A stretch of 64,000 nucleotides of DNA from Pseudomonas sp. IAC-BECa141 (GCF_020544405.1 NZ_CP065410.1:1736001-1800000), one strand, 5' to 3'; positions 1 through 8,580 are shown, numbered from the stretch's first letter. Program-made: numbers and translations. The notes: a model not told the origin generated them from the letters alone.

Positions 1-272
1 TGGATACCTTTCTTGCCGATTCCGAAAATCGCCTGCGGGAGTTGCAGCAGACTGCCGATGCCGATGCATTGTCATCCGTTGCGCACAGCTTCAAGGGCAG
101 CAGCAGCAACATGGGCGCGATTCGTCTTGCGGTGTTGTGCCAGGAGCTGGAACAGCATGCCAAAGACAAAAGCCCTTCTGAAATCATCAAGCTGGTCGCC
201 GATATCCATAGCGAATTCGCCGATGTGCGGCCCGTTTATGTCGCCGAGCGGCAGCGCTCGCTGACCCACTGA
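1..272 (+). CDS. C-terminal part of an Hpt-domain signalling protein (5'-truncated)
   Basis: The frame is open from base 3 to a TGA at 270-272, so the gene begins before the window. About 89 codons are visible. They contain the histidine-phosphotransfer core HSFKGSSSNMGA, where the His of the AHSFKGSS motif is the expected phosphorylation site, followed by a helical end. In related Pseudomonas genomes a response-regulator/Hpt gene sits just before fliK, so this may be the end of a larger hybrid protein or of a free Hpt module in the flagellar cluster. The N-terminal domain cannot be judged from here. Confidence 0.8.
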   Translation, partial: DTFLADSENRLRELQQTADADALSSVAHSFKGSSSNMGAIRLAVLCQELEQHAKDKSPSEIIKLVADIHSEFADVRPVYVAERQRSLTH

Positions 273-311
273 ACCTGCCGTCGGGCGGTTTTGTCGCAAT
301 TCTGACGAAAC

Positions 312-327
312 TGGCCCGGCACTTGCA
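312..327 (+). promoter_or_regulatory. sigma54-type promoter upstream of fliK
   Basis: TGGCCC, five bases, then TTGCA matches the -24/-12 pattern TGGCAC-N5-TTGCW with one change in the -24 box. It lies about 50 bp before the fliK start. Sigma54 with FleQ drives flagellar structural genes in Pseudomonas, so the position fits. Confidence 0.65.
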
Positions 328-377
328 GTCATCTATCCCAACTGTACCTACGATCCCAGTGCAGCGGAGACCGTGCC

Positions 378-1739
378 ATGCCTGCAAGCCCCAACATTCT
401 TCTTCAGACCGCCGCCCAGGCCAAGGCGCAAGCTGCCTCGGCCAAATCATCGGCAGTGGCCGCAGAGCCCGGGGACAAGGCCTCCAGCTTCGCTCAGGTG
501 TTCGCCGATCAAGGCCCGAACAAACCCTCGGTAAGCGTCGACAATTCGGCAAAACCTGCCCGTGACAAGGTGGCTGACAACAGCGGCAAGAAAGACCTGG
601 GCAAGGATCAGTCTGCCGCCCCGGCGCCGGCGGTTGCCGATAGCGGCAAAGCCTTGCCCGCCGACAAACCGGCGACGGCGGCAACGGACGACAAGACTGC
701 TGCTGATGATGAGACTGCCGATACCGCAACGACTCCTGTTGTCGACACAGCACCGGTGGATCCGGCACTGGTGGCAGCGGTAGAGCCCGTCGTTACCGCA
801 CCGGTAGCCGCCACCCCTGTCGTCGATACCGCCGCAAAACCGGAAACCGACAAATCAGCCGTGGCGGCATTGCCGGGTATGGTCAAGGATCCGGCACCGG
901 CCACTGACCCGGCTTTCGACCCCGAGGCGGATCCGCTGGATTCGCTGCCTGCCGTGCGCATGGCCATGGAGCAGAGTGGGCACATTTCCGCGTCCAGTCA
1001 GTCTCAACCCAAGGCCACCCCGGCCCAGGCTCAGGCTGACGGTGAATTGACCTCGGCGCAGAACTTCGCTGCCGGCATGGCCAGCATGCTTGATGTGCAG
1101 GCGGACAAGGACAGCACCAGCCAGGGCGGCGAAAAGGCATTCAGCGGTCTGATCGATGACGGCCTGAAAGACCTGAAGACTGCCACCAGCGATACCCGCG
1201 TGGATGATTTCGCCAACCGTCTGGCGGCGCTGACTCAGGCTGCCACGCCGAAAACCGCCAACGCGGTGCCGGTGAACCAGCCGATTGCCATGCACCAGAA
1301 CGGCTGGACCGAAGAAGTGGTCAACCGCGTCATGTACCTGTCGAGCAACAACTTGAAGGCGGCTGACATCCAGTTGCAGCCGGCCGAGCTGGGACGGCTG
1401 GATATCCGGGTGAACATGGTGCCGGACCAGCAGACCCAGGTGACCTTCATGAGCGCGCATCCGAGCGTGCGTGAAGCCCTCGACGGTCAGATGCACCGCC
1501 TGCGCGAGATGTTCACCCAGCAAGGCATGGGCCAGGTCGACGTCAACGTTTCCGACCAGAACCGTGGCTGGCAGGGTCAGAGCCAGGAGCAGGCGCAACA
1601 AGGCCAGACGGGGCGCACCCGTGCTGCTGGTGGTCGCCTGGACTCTTCGGAAGAAGAGTTGACGTCTGCGACCGTGGCTGAAGCGGCTGCTACGGCCACA
1701 CACGTGATCGGCTCCAGCGCCGTCGACTACTACGCCTGA
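378..1739 (+). CDS. fliK: Flagellar hook-length control protein FliK
   Basis: Predicted 453 aa. FliK is a secreted ruler that measures the growing hook and then switches the export gate to late substrates by contacting FlhB. Residues 1 to about 300 are low-complexity and rich in Ala, Asp, Pro and Lys, as expected for the unfolded ruler part. Residues 305-400 form the conserved C-terminal domain, with the family motif LQPAELGRLDIRV. The ATG has GGAGA seven bases upstream. A sigma54-type promoter precedes it and a REP pair follows it, so it is probably transcribed alone, ahead of the fliL operon. A second FliK-like gene lies at about 24.3-25.9 kb. Confidence 0.93.
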   Translation: MPASPNILLQTAAQAKAQAASAKSSAVAAEPGDKASSFAQVFADQGPNKPSVSVDNSAKPARDKVADNSGKKDLGKDQSAAPAPAVADSGKALPADKPATAATDDKTAADDETADTATTPVVDTAPVDPALVAAVEPVVTAPVAATPVVDTAAKPETDKSAVAALPGMVKDPAPATDPAFDPEADPLDSLPAVRMAMEQSGHISASSQSQPKATPAQAQADGELTSAQNFAAGMASMLDVQADKDSTSQGGEKAFSGLIDDGLKDLKTATSDTRVDDFANRLAALTQAATPKTANAVPVNQPIAMHQNGWTEEVVNRVMYLSSNNLKAADIQLQPAELGRLDIRVNMVPDQQTQVTFMSAHPSVREALDGQMHRLREMFTQQGMGQVDVNVSDQNRGWQGQSQEQAQQGQTGRTRAAGGRLDSSEEELTSATVAEAAATATHVIGSSAVDYYA

Positions 1740-1756
1740 TATTCAAGGCAAATTAA

Positions 1757-1848
1757 CTGTGGGAGCGAGCTTGCTCGCGAAGGCTTTTTGACGAACAACA
1801 CCTGTGTTGAATGTTAAACCGCTTTCGCGAGCAAGCTCGCTCCCACAG
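1757..1848. repeat. REP pair (REPIN) in inverted orientation
   Basis: Two copies of the Pseudomonas REP palindrome (GGGAGCGAGCTTGCTCGCGA core) face each other at 1757-1783 and 1821-1848. A spacer of about 37 bp separates them. They lie between fliK and the fliL promoter. Transcribed, they would fold into a long hairpin that could protect or end the fliK mRNA. Confidence 0.9.
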
Positions 1849-1885
1849 TTGTTTGCGCTGCCCCTGTCTACCCCTCCAACACTTC

Positions 1886-1901
1886 TGGCATAACACTTGC
1901 T
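1886..1901 (+). promoter_or_regulatory. sigma54-type promoter of the fliL operon
   Basis: TGGCAT, five bases, then TTGCT closely matches the -24/-12 consensus. It is about 50 bp upstream of the fliL start codon and probably drives fliLMNOPQR-flhB. Confidence 0.65.
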
Positions 1902-1951
1902 CTTGCCTTGCCGTGCGACTGTGAAAACCCGATTAGTGACGGATTATTGGC

Positions 1952-2455
1952 ATGGCGAAGAGCGAAGCTGCAGCAGTAAAAGACCCCGCAACCAAAGGCA
2001 AACTCAAGCTGATCATCATGATCGTGCTGGGTCTGTTGCTGGCGATCGGTACGTCCGTGGGGGCGACCTGGTTCTTCATGCACAGTGCCCAGAGCAAGCC
2101 CCAGGCGGCCGCCGAAGCGGCACCGGTCGGCAAGCAACCGGCGATTTTCGAGCCGATGGCGCCGGCCTTCGTGGCCAACTACAACCAGAACGGCCGTCAG
2201 CGCTACATGCAGGTGAGCATCACCATGCTGGCGCGCAATCAGGCGGATCTGGAAGCGCTCAAAGTGCACATGCCGGTAATCCGCAACAACCTGGTGATGC
2301 TCTTCTCCGGTCAGGATTTCGCCACGCTGGCGACCCCGGTCGGTCAAGAGATGCTGCGCCAGAAGGCCACAGCCAGCGTCCAGGAAGTGGCGCAGAAAGA
2401 GCTGGGCAAAGTGGTGATCGAACAGTTGCTTTTCACTAATTTCGTACTGCAGTAG
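1952..2455 (+). CDS. fliL: Flagellar basal-body protein FliL
   Basis: Predicted 167 aa. FliL is a single-pass inner-membrane protein that surrounds the stator units and supports torque generation. After a short, basic cytoplasmic tail there is one transmembrane helix at about residues 19-42. The periplasmic SPFH-like FliL domain follows, including a segment near VANYNQNGRQRYMQVSI. Length and layout are normal. It opens the fliLMNOPQR operon nine bases ahead of fliM. The start has only a weak ribosome-binding site, but no better start is present. Confidence 0.93.
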   Translation: MAKSEAAAVKDPATKGKLKLIIMIVLGLLLAIGTSVGATWFFMHSAQSKPQAAAEAAPVGKQPAIFEPMAPAFVANYNQNGRQRYMQVSITMLARNQADLEALKVHMPVIRNNLVMLFSGQDFATLATPVGQEMLRQKATASVQEVAQKELGKVVIEQLLFTNFVLQ

Positions 2456-2464
2456 GAACACGAC

Positions 2465-3433
2465 ATGGCCGTGCAGGATCTGCTGTCCCAGGATGAAATC
2501 GACGCGCTGTTGCATGGCGTCGACGATGGTCTGGTACAGACCGATAACGCTGCCGAACCCGGCAGTGTCAAAAGCTACGACCTGACCAGCCAGGATCGCA
2601 TCGTCCGTGGACGCATGCCGACTCTGGAAATGATCAACGAGCGTTTTGCCCGCTACACCCGTATCAGCATGTTCAACATGCTGCGCCGCTCGGCGGACGT
2701 TGCCGTCGGTGGCGTACAGGTGATGAAGTTCGGCGAATACGTGCACTCGCTGTACGTGCCGACCAGCCTCAACCTGGTCAAGATCAAACCCCTGCGCGGC
2801 ACCGCGCTGTTCATCCTCGACGCCAAACTGGTGTTCAAGCTGGTGGACAACTTCTTCGGCGGCGATGGCCGTCACGCCAAGATCGAAGGGCGTGAATTCA
2901 CCCCGACCGAACTGCGCGTGGTGCGCATGGTGCTGGAGCAGGCGTTCGTCGATTTGAAAGAAGCCTGGCAGGCGATCATGGAAGTCAACTTCGAGTACAT
3001 CAACTCGGAAGTGAACCCGGCCATGGCCAACATCGTCGGCCCGAGCGAAGCGATCGTGGTTTCCACGTTCCACATCGAACTCGACGGCGGTGGCGGCGAC
3101 CTGCACGTGACCATGCCGTACTCGATGATCGAGCCGGTGCGTGAAATGCTCGACGCCGGTTTCCAGTCGGACCTCGACGACCAGGACGAACGCTGGGTCA
3201 ACGCCCTGCGCCAGGACGTGCTCGACGTCGACGTGCCGATCGGTGCCACCGTGGCTCGCCGCCAGTTGAAACTGCGCGACATCCTGCACATGCAGCCGGG
3301 TGACGTGATTCCGGTCGAAATGCCGGAAGACATGATCATGCGCGCCAACGGCGTGCCGGCCTTCAAGGTCAAGATGGGCTCGCACAAAGGCAACCTCGCG
3401 TTGCAGGTGATCGAGCCGATCGAGCGCCGCTGA
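2465..3433 (+). CDS. fliM: Flagellar motor switch protein FliM
   Basis: Predicted 322 aa. FliM is the C-ring protein that binds phosphorylated CheY and changes the direction of rotation. The N-terminal stretch LLSQDEIDALLHG (about residues 5-17) is the conserved CheY-P docking peptide. The middle CheC-like domain (about 45-230) contains the GGVQVMKFGEYV segment. The C-terminal SpoA domain (about 245-320) pairs with FliN. Size is typical. It is the second gene of the fliL operon, with fliN 54 bases downstream. Confidence 0.96.
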   Translation: MAVQDLLSQDEIDALLHGVDDGLVQTDNAAEPGSVKSYDLTSQDRIVRGRMPTLEMINERFARYTRISMFNMLRRSADVAVGGVQVMKFGEYVHSLYVPTSLNLVKIKPLRGTALFILDAKLVFKLVDNFFGGDGRHAKIEGREFTPTELRVVRMVLEQAFVDLKEAWQAIMEVNFEYINSEVNPAMANIVGPSEAIVVSTFHIELDGGGGDLHVTMPYSMIEPVREMLDAGFQSDLDDQDERWVNALRQDVLDVDVPIGATVARRQLKLRDILHMQPGDVIPVEMPEDMIMRANGVPAFKVKMGSHKGNLALQVIEPIERR

Positions 3434-3487
3434 AGCGGCGCCCTCACTCCCTGATTCTTTTACCGGTTTTTTGCCCGCCGAGGACAA

Positions 3488-3949
3488 ATGATGAACGACG
3501 ATATGAACACCCAGGACGATCAGGCACTGGCCGATGAATGGGCTGCCGCCCTGGAAGAAACCGGTGAAGCCGGACAGGCCGACATCGACGCGCTGCTGGC
3601 CGCCGACGCCAGCGCTTCGGGCTCCAACCGTCTGCCGATGGAAGAGTTCGGCAGCGTGCCGAAAAGCAACGAGCCGGTGTCGCTGGACGGCCCGAATCTG
3701 GATGTGATTCTCGACATCCCGGTGTCGATCTCGATGGAAGTGGGCAGCACCGACATCAACATCCGCAACCTGCTGCAACTCAACCAGGGTTCGGTGATCG
3801 AGCTTGATCGTCTGGCCGGTGAGCCGCTGGACGTGCTGGTCAACGGCACCCTGATCGCCCACGGCGAAGTGGTGGTGGTCAACGAAAAGTTCGGCATCCG
3901 TCTGACTGACGTGATCAGCCCGAGCGAACGCATCAAGAAGCTGCGCTGA
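3488..3949 (+). CDS. fliN: Flagellar motor switch protein FliN
   Basis: Predicted 153 aa. FliN forms the base of the C-ring with FliM and helps dock export substrates. The first 70 residues are acidic and poorly conserved. The SpoA domain occupies about residues 72-150 (LDVILDIPVSISMEVG to the end). Two consecutive ATG codons open the frame, at 3488 and 3491, and either may be used. The gene ends directly against the GTG of fliO, which suggests translational coupling. Confidence 0.95.
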   Translation: MMNDDMNTQDDQALADEWAAALEETGEAGQADIDALLAADASASGSNRLPMEEFGSVPKSNEPVSLDGPNLDVILDIPVSISMEVGSTDINIRNLLQLNQGSVIELDRLAGEPLDVLVNGTLIAHGEVVVVNEKFGIRLTDVISPSERIKKLR

Positions 3950-4408
3950 GTGAAAAAGGTTCTGGGGGCTTTGTTCGGTCTGGCGCTGGCGTTGCCGTTC
4001 AGCGTGCTGGCGGCCGAGCCGGTGGCGACCACCGCAGCGGCGGCTGCCCCGGCCGTCAACAGCGGCGTGGCGGGTCAACTGACGCAACTGGTGCTGGGGC
4101 TGTTGCTGGTGCTGGGGTTGATCTTCTTCCTCGCCTGGTTGTTGCGCCGGGTGCAGCAGGCAGGTCCCGCCGGCAAGGGCCAGGTGATCGAGTTGATCGG
4201 TTCCCGCGCGCTCGGGCCGCGTGACCGTCTGATGCTGGTGCAGGTGGGCAACGAGCAGATTCTGCTCGGCCTCAGCCCCGGAACCATCACTGCGCTGCAC
4301 GTGCTCAAAGAGCCGGTCGAGGTGCCGAGCACCGCCGACAAAGCGACTCCGGAATTTGCCCAGCATCTGTTGAAGATCCTCGGCAAGGATCAGAAGGATA
4401 AGAAGTAA
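3950..4408 (+). CDS. fliO: Flagellar export apparatus protein FliO
   Basis: Predicted 152 aa, starting with GTG immediately after the fliN stop. FliO is a membrane scaffold that helps the FliP ring assemble. The first 22 residues look like a signal peptide ending in VLA. A strong transmembrane helix follows at about residues 45-66, then a cytoplasmic FliO domain with the typical [14 protein letters not shown] segment. The stop codon shares one base with the fliP start (TAATG). This member is larger than the E. coli protein, as is usual in Pseudomonas. Confidence 0.92.
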   Translation: MKKVLGALFGLALALPFSVLAAEPVATTAAAAAPAVNSGVAGQLTQLVLGLLLVLGLIFFLAWLLRRVQQAGPAGKGQVIELIGSRALGPRDRLMLVQVGNEQILLGLSPGTITALHVLKEPVEVPSTADKATPEFAQHLLKILGKDQKDKK

Positions 4409-5166
4409 TGGGTGCGTTGCGCATCGTCTTGACCCTGGCCCTGATGTTGGCCGCGCCGCTGGCGTTTGCCGCCGATCCGTTGTCGATCCCGGCGATCACG
4501 CTGGGCACCAACGCCGAGGGCGCGCAGGAGTATTCGGTCAGCCTGCAGATCCTGTTGATCATGACGGCGCTGAGCTTCATTCCGGCCGCCGTCATCCTGA
4601 TGACCAGCTTCACCCGGATCATCATCGTCTTCTCGATCCTGCGTCAGGCCCTGGGTTTGCAGCAGACGCCGTCGAACCAGATCCTCACCGGCATGGCCCT
4701 GTTTCTGACGCTGTTCATCATGGCGCCGGTGTTCGACCGGGTGAACAACGATGCCTTGCAGCCGTACCTCGCGGAAAAGCTGACCGCCCAGCAGGCAGTG
4801 GAAAAGGCCCAGGTGCCGATCAAGGACTTCATGCTCGCCCAGACCCGCTCCAGCGATCTGGAGCTGTTCATGCGCCTGTCCAAACGTACCGACATCGCCA
4901 CTCCGGATGCTGCGCCGCTGACGATTCTGGTGCCGGCGTTCGTGACGTCTGAGCTGAAAACCGCGTTCCAGATCGGCTTCATGATCTTCATTCCGTTCCT
5001 GATCATCGACCTGGTGGTCGCGAGTGTGCTGATGGCGATGGGTATGATGATGCTCTCGCCGCTGATCATTTCCCTGCCGTTCAAAATCATGCTGTTCGTG
5101 CTGGTGGATGGCTGGGCGCTGATCATCGGCACCCTGGCCAGCAGTTTCGGAGGTGTATCGCCATGA
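4408..5166 (+). CDS. fliP: Flagellar export gate protein FliP
   Basis: Predicted 252 aa. FliP forms the pentameric core of the export gate with FliQ and FliR. A cleavable signal peptide (about residues 1-21, ending AFA) precedes four hydrophobic segments. The family pattern around [16 protein letters not shown] and the C-terminal [17 protein letters not shown] are intact. The gene overlaps fliO by one base and fliQ by four bases, so the export genes are tightly coupled. Confidence 0.97.
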   Translation: MGALRIVLTLALMLAAPLAFAADPLSIPAITLGTNAEGAQEYSVSLQILLIMTALSFIPAAVILMTSFTRIIIVFSILRQALGLQQTPSNQILTGMALFLTLFIMAPVFDRVNNDALQPYLAEKLTAQQAVEKAQVPIKDFMLAQTRSSDLELFMRLSKRTDIATPDAAPLTILVPAFVTSELKTAFQIGFMIFIPFLIIDLVVASVLMAMGMMMLSPLIISLPFKIMLFVLVDGWALIIGTLASSFGGVSP

Positions 5167-5432
5167 CGCCGGAAGTAGCGGTCGACATCTTTCGCGAAGC
5201 CCTGTGGCTGACCACCATGATGGTGGCGATCCTGGTGGTCCCGAGTCTGTTGGTGGGCCTGCTGGTGTCGATGTTCCAGGCCGCCACCCAGATCAACGAA
5301 CAGACCCTGAGCTTCCTGCCGCGTCTGCTGGTGATGCTGGTAACGCTGATCGTCGCCGGCCCGTGGCTGGTGCAGACGTTCATGGAATACATCACGCAGT
5401 TGTACAAAAACATTCCGATGGTCATCGGCTAA
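5163..5432 (+). CDS. fliQ: Flagellar export gate protein FliQ
   Basis: Predicted 89 aa, the usual size. FliQ subunits wrap around the FliP-FliR core of the export gate. Two transmembrane helices are evident, at about residues 16-38 and 52-75, joined by the conserved stretch [17 protein letters not shown]. The start overlaps the fliP stop by four bases, and fliR begins three bases after the fliQ stop. Confidence 0.96.
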   Translation: MTPEVAVDIFREALWLTTMMVAILVVPSLLVGLLVSMFQAATQINEQTLSFLPRLLVMLVTLIVAGPWLVQTFMEYITQLYKNIPMVIG

Positions 5433-5435
5433 GCC

Positions 5436-6221
5436 ATGCAATCGCTGCTTCAGCTGACCGACACCCAGATCAGTACCTGGGTGGCGACGTTCATGCTGCC
5501 GCTGTTTCGTGTCGCCTCGATGTTGATGGTGATGCCGGTCTTCGGGACCACGCTGGTGCCCCGGCGTATCCGTCTGTACTTCGCTTTCGCGATCACCGTG
5601 GTGATCACGCCCAACCTGCCGCCGATGCCGGCGGTCAGCCCGCTGGATCTCAGCGGTCTGCTGATGATTGCCGAGCAGATCCTCGTGGGTGCGGTGCTGG
5701 GCTTCTCCTTGCAATTGTTCTTTCAGGCCTTCGTGGTGGCGGGGCAGATCGTCGCGATCCAGATGGGCATGGGCTTCGCGTCGATGATCGACCCAACCAA
5801 CGGCGTGTCGGTGGCGGTGATCGGGCAGTTCTTCACGATGCTGGTGACCCTGCTGTTCCTGTCGATGAACGGGCATCTGGTGGTCTTCGAAGTGCTCACC
5901 GAAAGCTTCACCACGCTGCCGGTCGGCGGCGGGCTGATGACCACGCATTACTGGGAGCTGGCCGGCAAACTCGGTTGGGTGCTGGGCGCCGCGTTATTGC
6001 TGGTGCTGCCGGCGGTCACTGCGCTGCTGGTGGTCAACATCGCTTTTGGCGTGATGACCCGCGCTGCACCCCAGCTGAACATTTTCTCCATCGGCTTTCC
6101 GCTGACCCTGGTGCTCGGCCTGTTCATTGTCTGGGTCGGGCTGGCGGACATTCTCAATCAGTATCAACCGCTGGCCACCGAGGCCTTGCAGTTTTTACGC
6201 GAACTGGCAAAGGCGCGCTGA
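5436..6221 (+). CDS. fliR: Flagellar export gate protein FliR
   Basis: Predicted 261 aa. FliR is the single subunit that completes the FliP5-FliR1 gate. It has about six hydrophobic segments and family patterns such as RIRLYFAFAITVVITP and QIVAIQMGMGFASMIDPTNG. Length is normal. It lies between fliQ and flhB with three-base gaps on both sides, so all three are probably read from one mRNA. Confidence 0.96.
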   Translation: MQSLLQLTDTQISTWVATFMLPLFRVASMLMVMPVFGTTLVPRRIRLYFAFAITVVITPNLPPMPAVSPLDLSGLLMIAEQILVGAVLGFSLQLFFQAFVVAGQIVAIQMGMGFASMIDPTNGVSVAVIGQFFTMLVTLLFLSMNGHLVVFEVLTESFTTLPVGGGLMTTHYWELAGKLGWVLGAALLLVLPAVTALLVVNIAFGVMTRAAPQLNIFSIGFPLTLVLGLFIVWVGLADILNQYQPLATEALQFLRELAKAR

Positions 6222-6224
6222 GTC

Positions 6225-7364
6225 ATGGCTGAGAGCGAAAGCGGTCAGGACAAAACAGAAGACCCCACCGAGAAGCGCAAAAAGGACTCCCGGGAAAAGG
6301 GTGAGATTGCGCGTTCCAAGGAACTCAACACCCTGGCGGTCATGCTGGCCGGTGCGGGTGCGCTGCTGGTTTTTGGCGGAATGCTGGCGCAGGAGTTGAT
6401 GGATCTGATGCGCCAGAACTTCACGCTGTCGCGGGAAGTGATCATGGATGAGCGTTCCATGGCGACCTTCCTGATGAACTCCGGGTTACAGGCATTGCTG
6501 GCCATCCAGCCGATCATGATTACCCTGTTGCTGGCCGCTTTCCTCGGGCCGATCGCGTTGGGTGGCTGGTTGTTCGCCGCCGGTTCGCTGGCACCCAAGT
6601 TCAGCCGGATGAACCCGGCGGCGGGCCTCAAGCGGATGTTCTCGATGAAGGCCGTGATCGAGCTGCTCAAGGCGCTGGCCAAGTTTCTCATCACGTTGGG
6701 TGTGGCGCTGGTGGTGCTCAACTCGGACATCGACGATCTGTTGCGCATCGCCCATGAGCCGCTGGACCGGGCGATCATCCACAGCCTGCAACTGGTGGGC
6801 TGGAGCTCGCTGTGGCTGGCGTGCGGGTTGATCATCATCGCGGCTGTCGATGTGCCCGTGCAGATCTGGGAGAGCATCAAAAAACTCAAGATGACCAAGC
6901 AGGAAGTGCGCGACGAGCACAAGGACCAGGAAGGTCGGCCGGAGGTCAAACAGCGGATTCGCCAGGTCCAGCGCGAGATGTCGCAACGGCGGATGATGGC
7001 CGCGATACCGGATGCCGACGTGGTCATCACCAACCCGACCCACTACGCCGTGGCGCTCAAGTACGACGCCGAGAAGGGTGGGGCGCCAATGCTGCTGGCC
7101 AAGGGCAGCGACTTCCTGGCGCTGAAGATCCGCGAAATCGCCGTGGCCAACAACGTCATGCTTCTCGAGTCGCCGGCGTTGGCGCGTTCGATCTATTACT
7201 CCACGGAACTGGAAGAAGAAATTCCCAGTGGCCTGTATCTGGCAGTCGCCCAGGTACTGGCCTACGTCTACCAGATCCGCCAGCATCAGGCCGGCAAGGG
7301 CAAGCGCCCGGATCCGCTCAAGGACGACCTGCCGATTCCGCCGGATCTGCGGCGCGATTCCTGA
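6225..7364 (+). CDS. flhB: Flagellar export switch protein FlhB
   Basis: Predicted 379 aa. FlhB sets substrate specificity of the export gate and is switched by FliK. A basic N-terminal tail (EDPTEKRKKDSREKGEIARS) precedes four transmembrane helices between about residues 30 and 215. The cytoplasmic domain carries the self-cleavage motif NPTH at residues 270-273. It is the last gene of the fliL-flhB run, and a strong hairpin terminator follows twelve bases after the stop. A separate gene at about 24 kb encodes a free homologue of only the C-terminal domain. Confidence 0.97.
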   Translation: MAESESGQDKTEDPTEKRKKDSREKGEIARSKELNTLAVMLAGAGALLVFGGMLAQELMDLMRQNFTLSREVIMDERSMATFLMNSGLQALLAIQPIMITLLLAAFLGPIALGGWLFAAGSLAPKFSRMNPAAGLKRMFSMKAVIELLKALAKFLITLGVALVVLNSDIDDLLRIAHEPLDRAIIHSLQLVGWSSLWLACGLIIIAAVDVPVQIWESIKKLKMTKQEVRDEHKDQEGRPEVKQRIRQVQREMSQRRMMAAIPDADVVITNPTHYAVALKYDAEKGGAPMLLAKGSDFLALKIREIAVANNVMLLESPALARSIYYSTELEEEIPSGLYLAVAQVLAYVYQIRQHQAGKGKRPDPLKDDLPIPPDLRRDS

Positions 7365-7376
7365 TTGTGATGACGC

Positions 7377-7416
7377 AAAAAAACCGCCATCCGGTTGAAT
7401 CCGGTGGCGGTTTTTT
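7377..7416 (+). terminator. Rho-independent terminator after flhB
   Basis: An inverted repeat (AAAACCGCCA-CCGG and CCGG-TGGCGGTTTTTT) surrounds a short TTGAAT loop and ends in a T run. It lies just past the flhB stop, so the fliL operon most likely ends here. This supports a separate promoter for flhA. Confidence 0.85.
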
Positions 7417-7448
7417 CATGCCCGATGACCTGTGTTGCCTGTGAGGTC

Positions 7449-7556
7449 GCTTTCGCGAGCAAGTCGAATCGTCGCACCGCCGCTCCCACAGGTTTAGCGT
7501 CGCTCTGAAAATATGAGCACACCACAAATCACTGTGGGAGCGAGCTTGCTCGCGAT
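7449..7556. repeat. Two REP elements, one a longer variant
   Basis: A normal REP copy lies at 7532-7556. A second, facing it, starts with TCGCGAGCAAG and ends with CCGCTCCCACA at 7449-7493, but about 15 bases (GTCGAATCGTCGCACCG) replace the centre of the palindrome. The pair lies between the flhB terminator and the DUF6124 gene. Confidence 0.75.
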
Positions 7557-7589
7557 GACGTCAGCAGTCATGACACATCACTCAAGCCT

Positions 7590-7964
7590 TTACACCGGAT
7601 TCGGCGACGTCGGTAGTTCCAGATTGTCCAGCACCCGATTTACTGCCAGCTCCCCGAGCATGATCAGTTGTGCAACCCCCACCAGCGTCCTGCGCTGCGA
7701 GGCGGGCATGAGATGGGTGAAGTCATTGACGATGGTTCTGGCGGAAGCCAGGGTTTCGCAGGCATCGACCAGCAGCTCTTCGTTTTTGAAGTCGGCGGTG
7801 ACGGCGTACATTCTGCGGGTTTTGCGCGGTGGTGGTGTGGCGCCGGGCGGGCAGAGATAGTGATCGAGGGCGCGGTCGGCGGCTTCGTGAAGCTTTCTGG
7901 AATCGAGGGATTCGTAGGGCGAAGCAGGATCGGATTCGGGTGGGTTGGGTGTTGGTTTGATCAT
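7590..7964 (-). CDS. DUF6124 family protein
   Basis: Predicted 124 aa, of unknown function. The sequence begins with the pattern NPPESDPASPYESLDSRKL and continues EAADRALDHYL, which I associate with the DUF6124 family of small Pseudomonas proteins. No signal peptide or membrane segment is seen. It looks helical, with a conserved C-terminal helical part. AGGAG lies six bases before the ATG. It is transcribed against the flagellar genes and preceded by a long leader with several base-paired elements. It probably belongs to an accessory insertion between flhB and flhA, not to flagellar function. Confidence 0.75.
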   Translation of the reverse strand: MIKPTPNPPESDPASPYESLDSRKLHEAADRALDHYLCPPGATPPPRKTRRMYAVTADFKNEELLVDACETLASARTIVNDFTHLMPASQRRTLVGVAQLIMLGELAVNRVLDNLELPTSPNPV

Positions 7965-8018
7965 GGTGAAGCTCCTGAGTTATGGGGCCACTCTTACCTA
8001 TCGCTAAACAAGTGAAGG

Positions 8019-8196
8019 TGGCAGCTGTACGCAGGTTAGCGAACCGGTCTCAGGCACCCCGGCAGACCCAAAGGTCTCCCGCATACAGCCGCCATAACGT
8101 AATTGCGGACGAAAAGTCCCACAACGAAGTCACGAACGCCGATGCACTGAGAAAGTTCGGGTCGCTAAACCCGATCGCTGATTCGTCAGCGACCGA
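8019..8196 (-). ncRNA. Structured 5' leader RNA upstream of the DUF6124 gene
   Basis: On the minus strand this stretch can form one long helix between 8094-8078 and 8035-8019. All 17 positions pair, including three G-U pairs. The helix encloses a small AGACC/GGTCT hairpin and a CCGG/CCGG pair. Upstream hairpins are possible at 8124-8103 (loop TTTTC) and at 8196-8171 (11 bp, loop CGAA, two G-U pairs). Every wobble pairs only if the minus strand is the RNA. The arm at 8171-8172 is shared with an alternative hairpin (8172-8159). The helix ends 55 bases before the DUF6124 start codon. A leader or regulatory RNA is inferred; no known riboswitch class was recognised. Confidence 0.5.
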
Positions 8197-8294
8197 TCCA
8201 CAATAGAACCCGACCCCAAGGCGCACAAGCCGGCGGATTCTGGCGTAGCTGTAGGCAATGGCGCAAGAATTCGTAGCCTCCAAGGCGTGTCTGA

Positions 8295-8330
8295 AGGTGT
8301 CTTTTAAACATCCGAATTTAAAAGACACTT
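8295..8330. repeat. Near-perfect inverted repeat (hairpin) in the flhB-flhA accessory region
   Basis: GTGTCTTTTAAA at 8297-8308 is the exact reverse complement of 8317-8328, around an eight-base loop. One or two outer pairs are also possible. It may be a weak bidirectional terminator or a protein-binding site. It lies between the DUF6124 leader and the unrecognised gene downstream. Confidence 0.6.
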
Positions 8331-8580
8331 CGTGCTGCTTTCTCGGGCCCCTTCGCGAGCGTGCGGCATTGCGGTCAGCAGAAAATCACGCTCAAAACCT
8401 CCTTTTCCCTACCCAAGCGAGCTGTGCCTTTTATCTGAAATAGTTCAACACCTGTCAGATCTGACAGTAGACAACCATTACTCTTTGGCGCCCCATAAAC
8501 CCGGCACTCTTGCCATCATGAGCTCGCGCACCGTGAGTGTGATGGCTGACGATTCTTTCTTTGGAAGTCGGGGATTCATC

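Noticed and set aside
1868..4366. An 832-residue minus-strand open frame across fliL-fliO
   Set aside because: It is rich in His, Gln and Arg with no family resemblance, and it lies opposite well-supported flagellar genes. It is an antisense shadow of GC-rich codons.
8050..8328. Short minus-strand frame that could encode a 92-residue peptide
   Set aside because: It has no ribosome-binding site, and its bases are better explained by the paired leader RNA of the DUF6124 gene.
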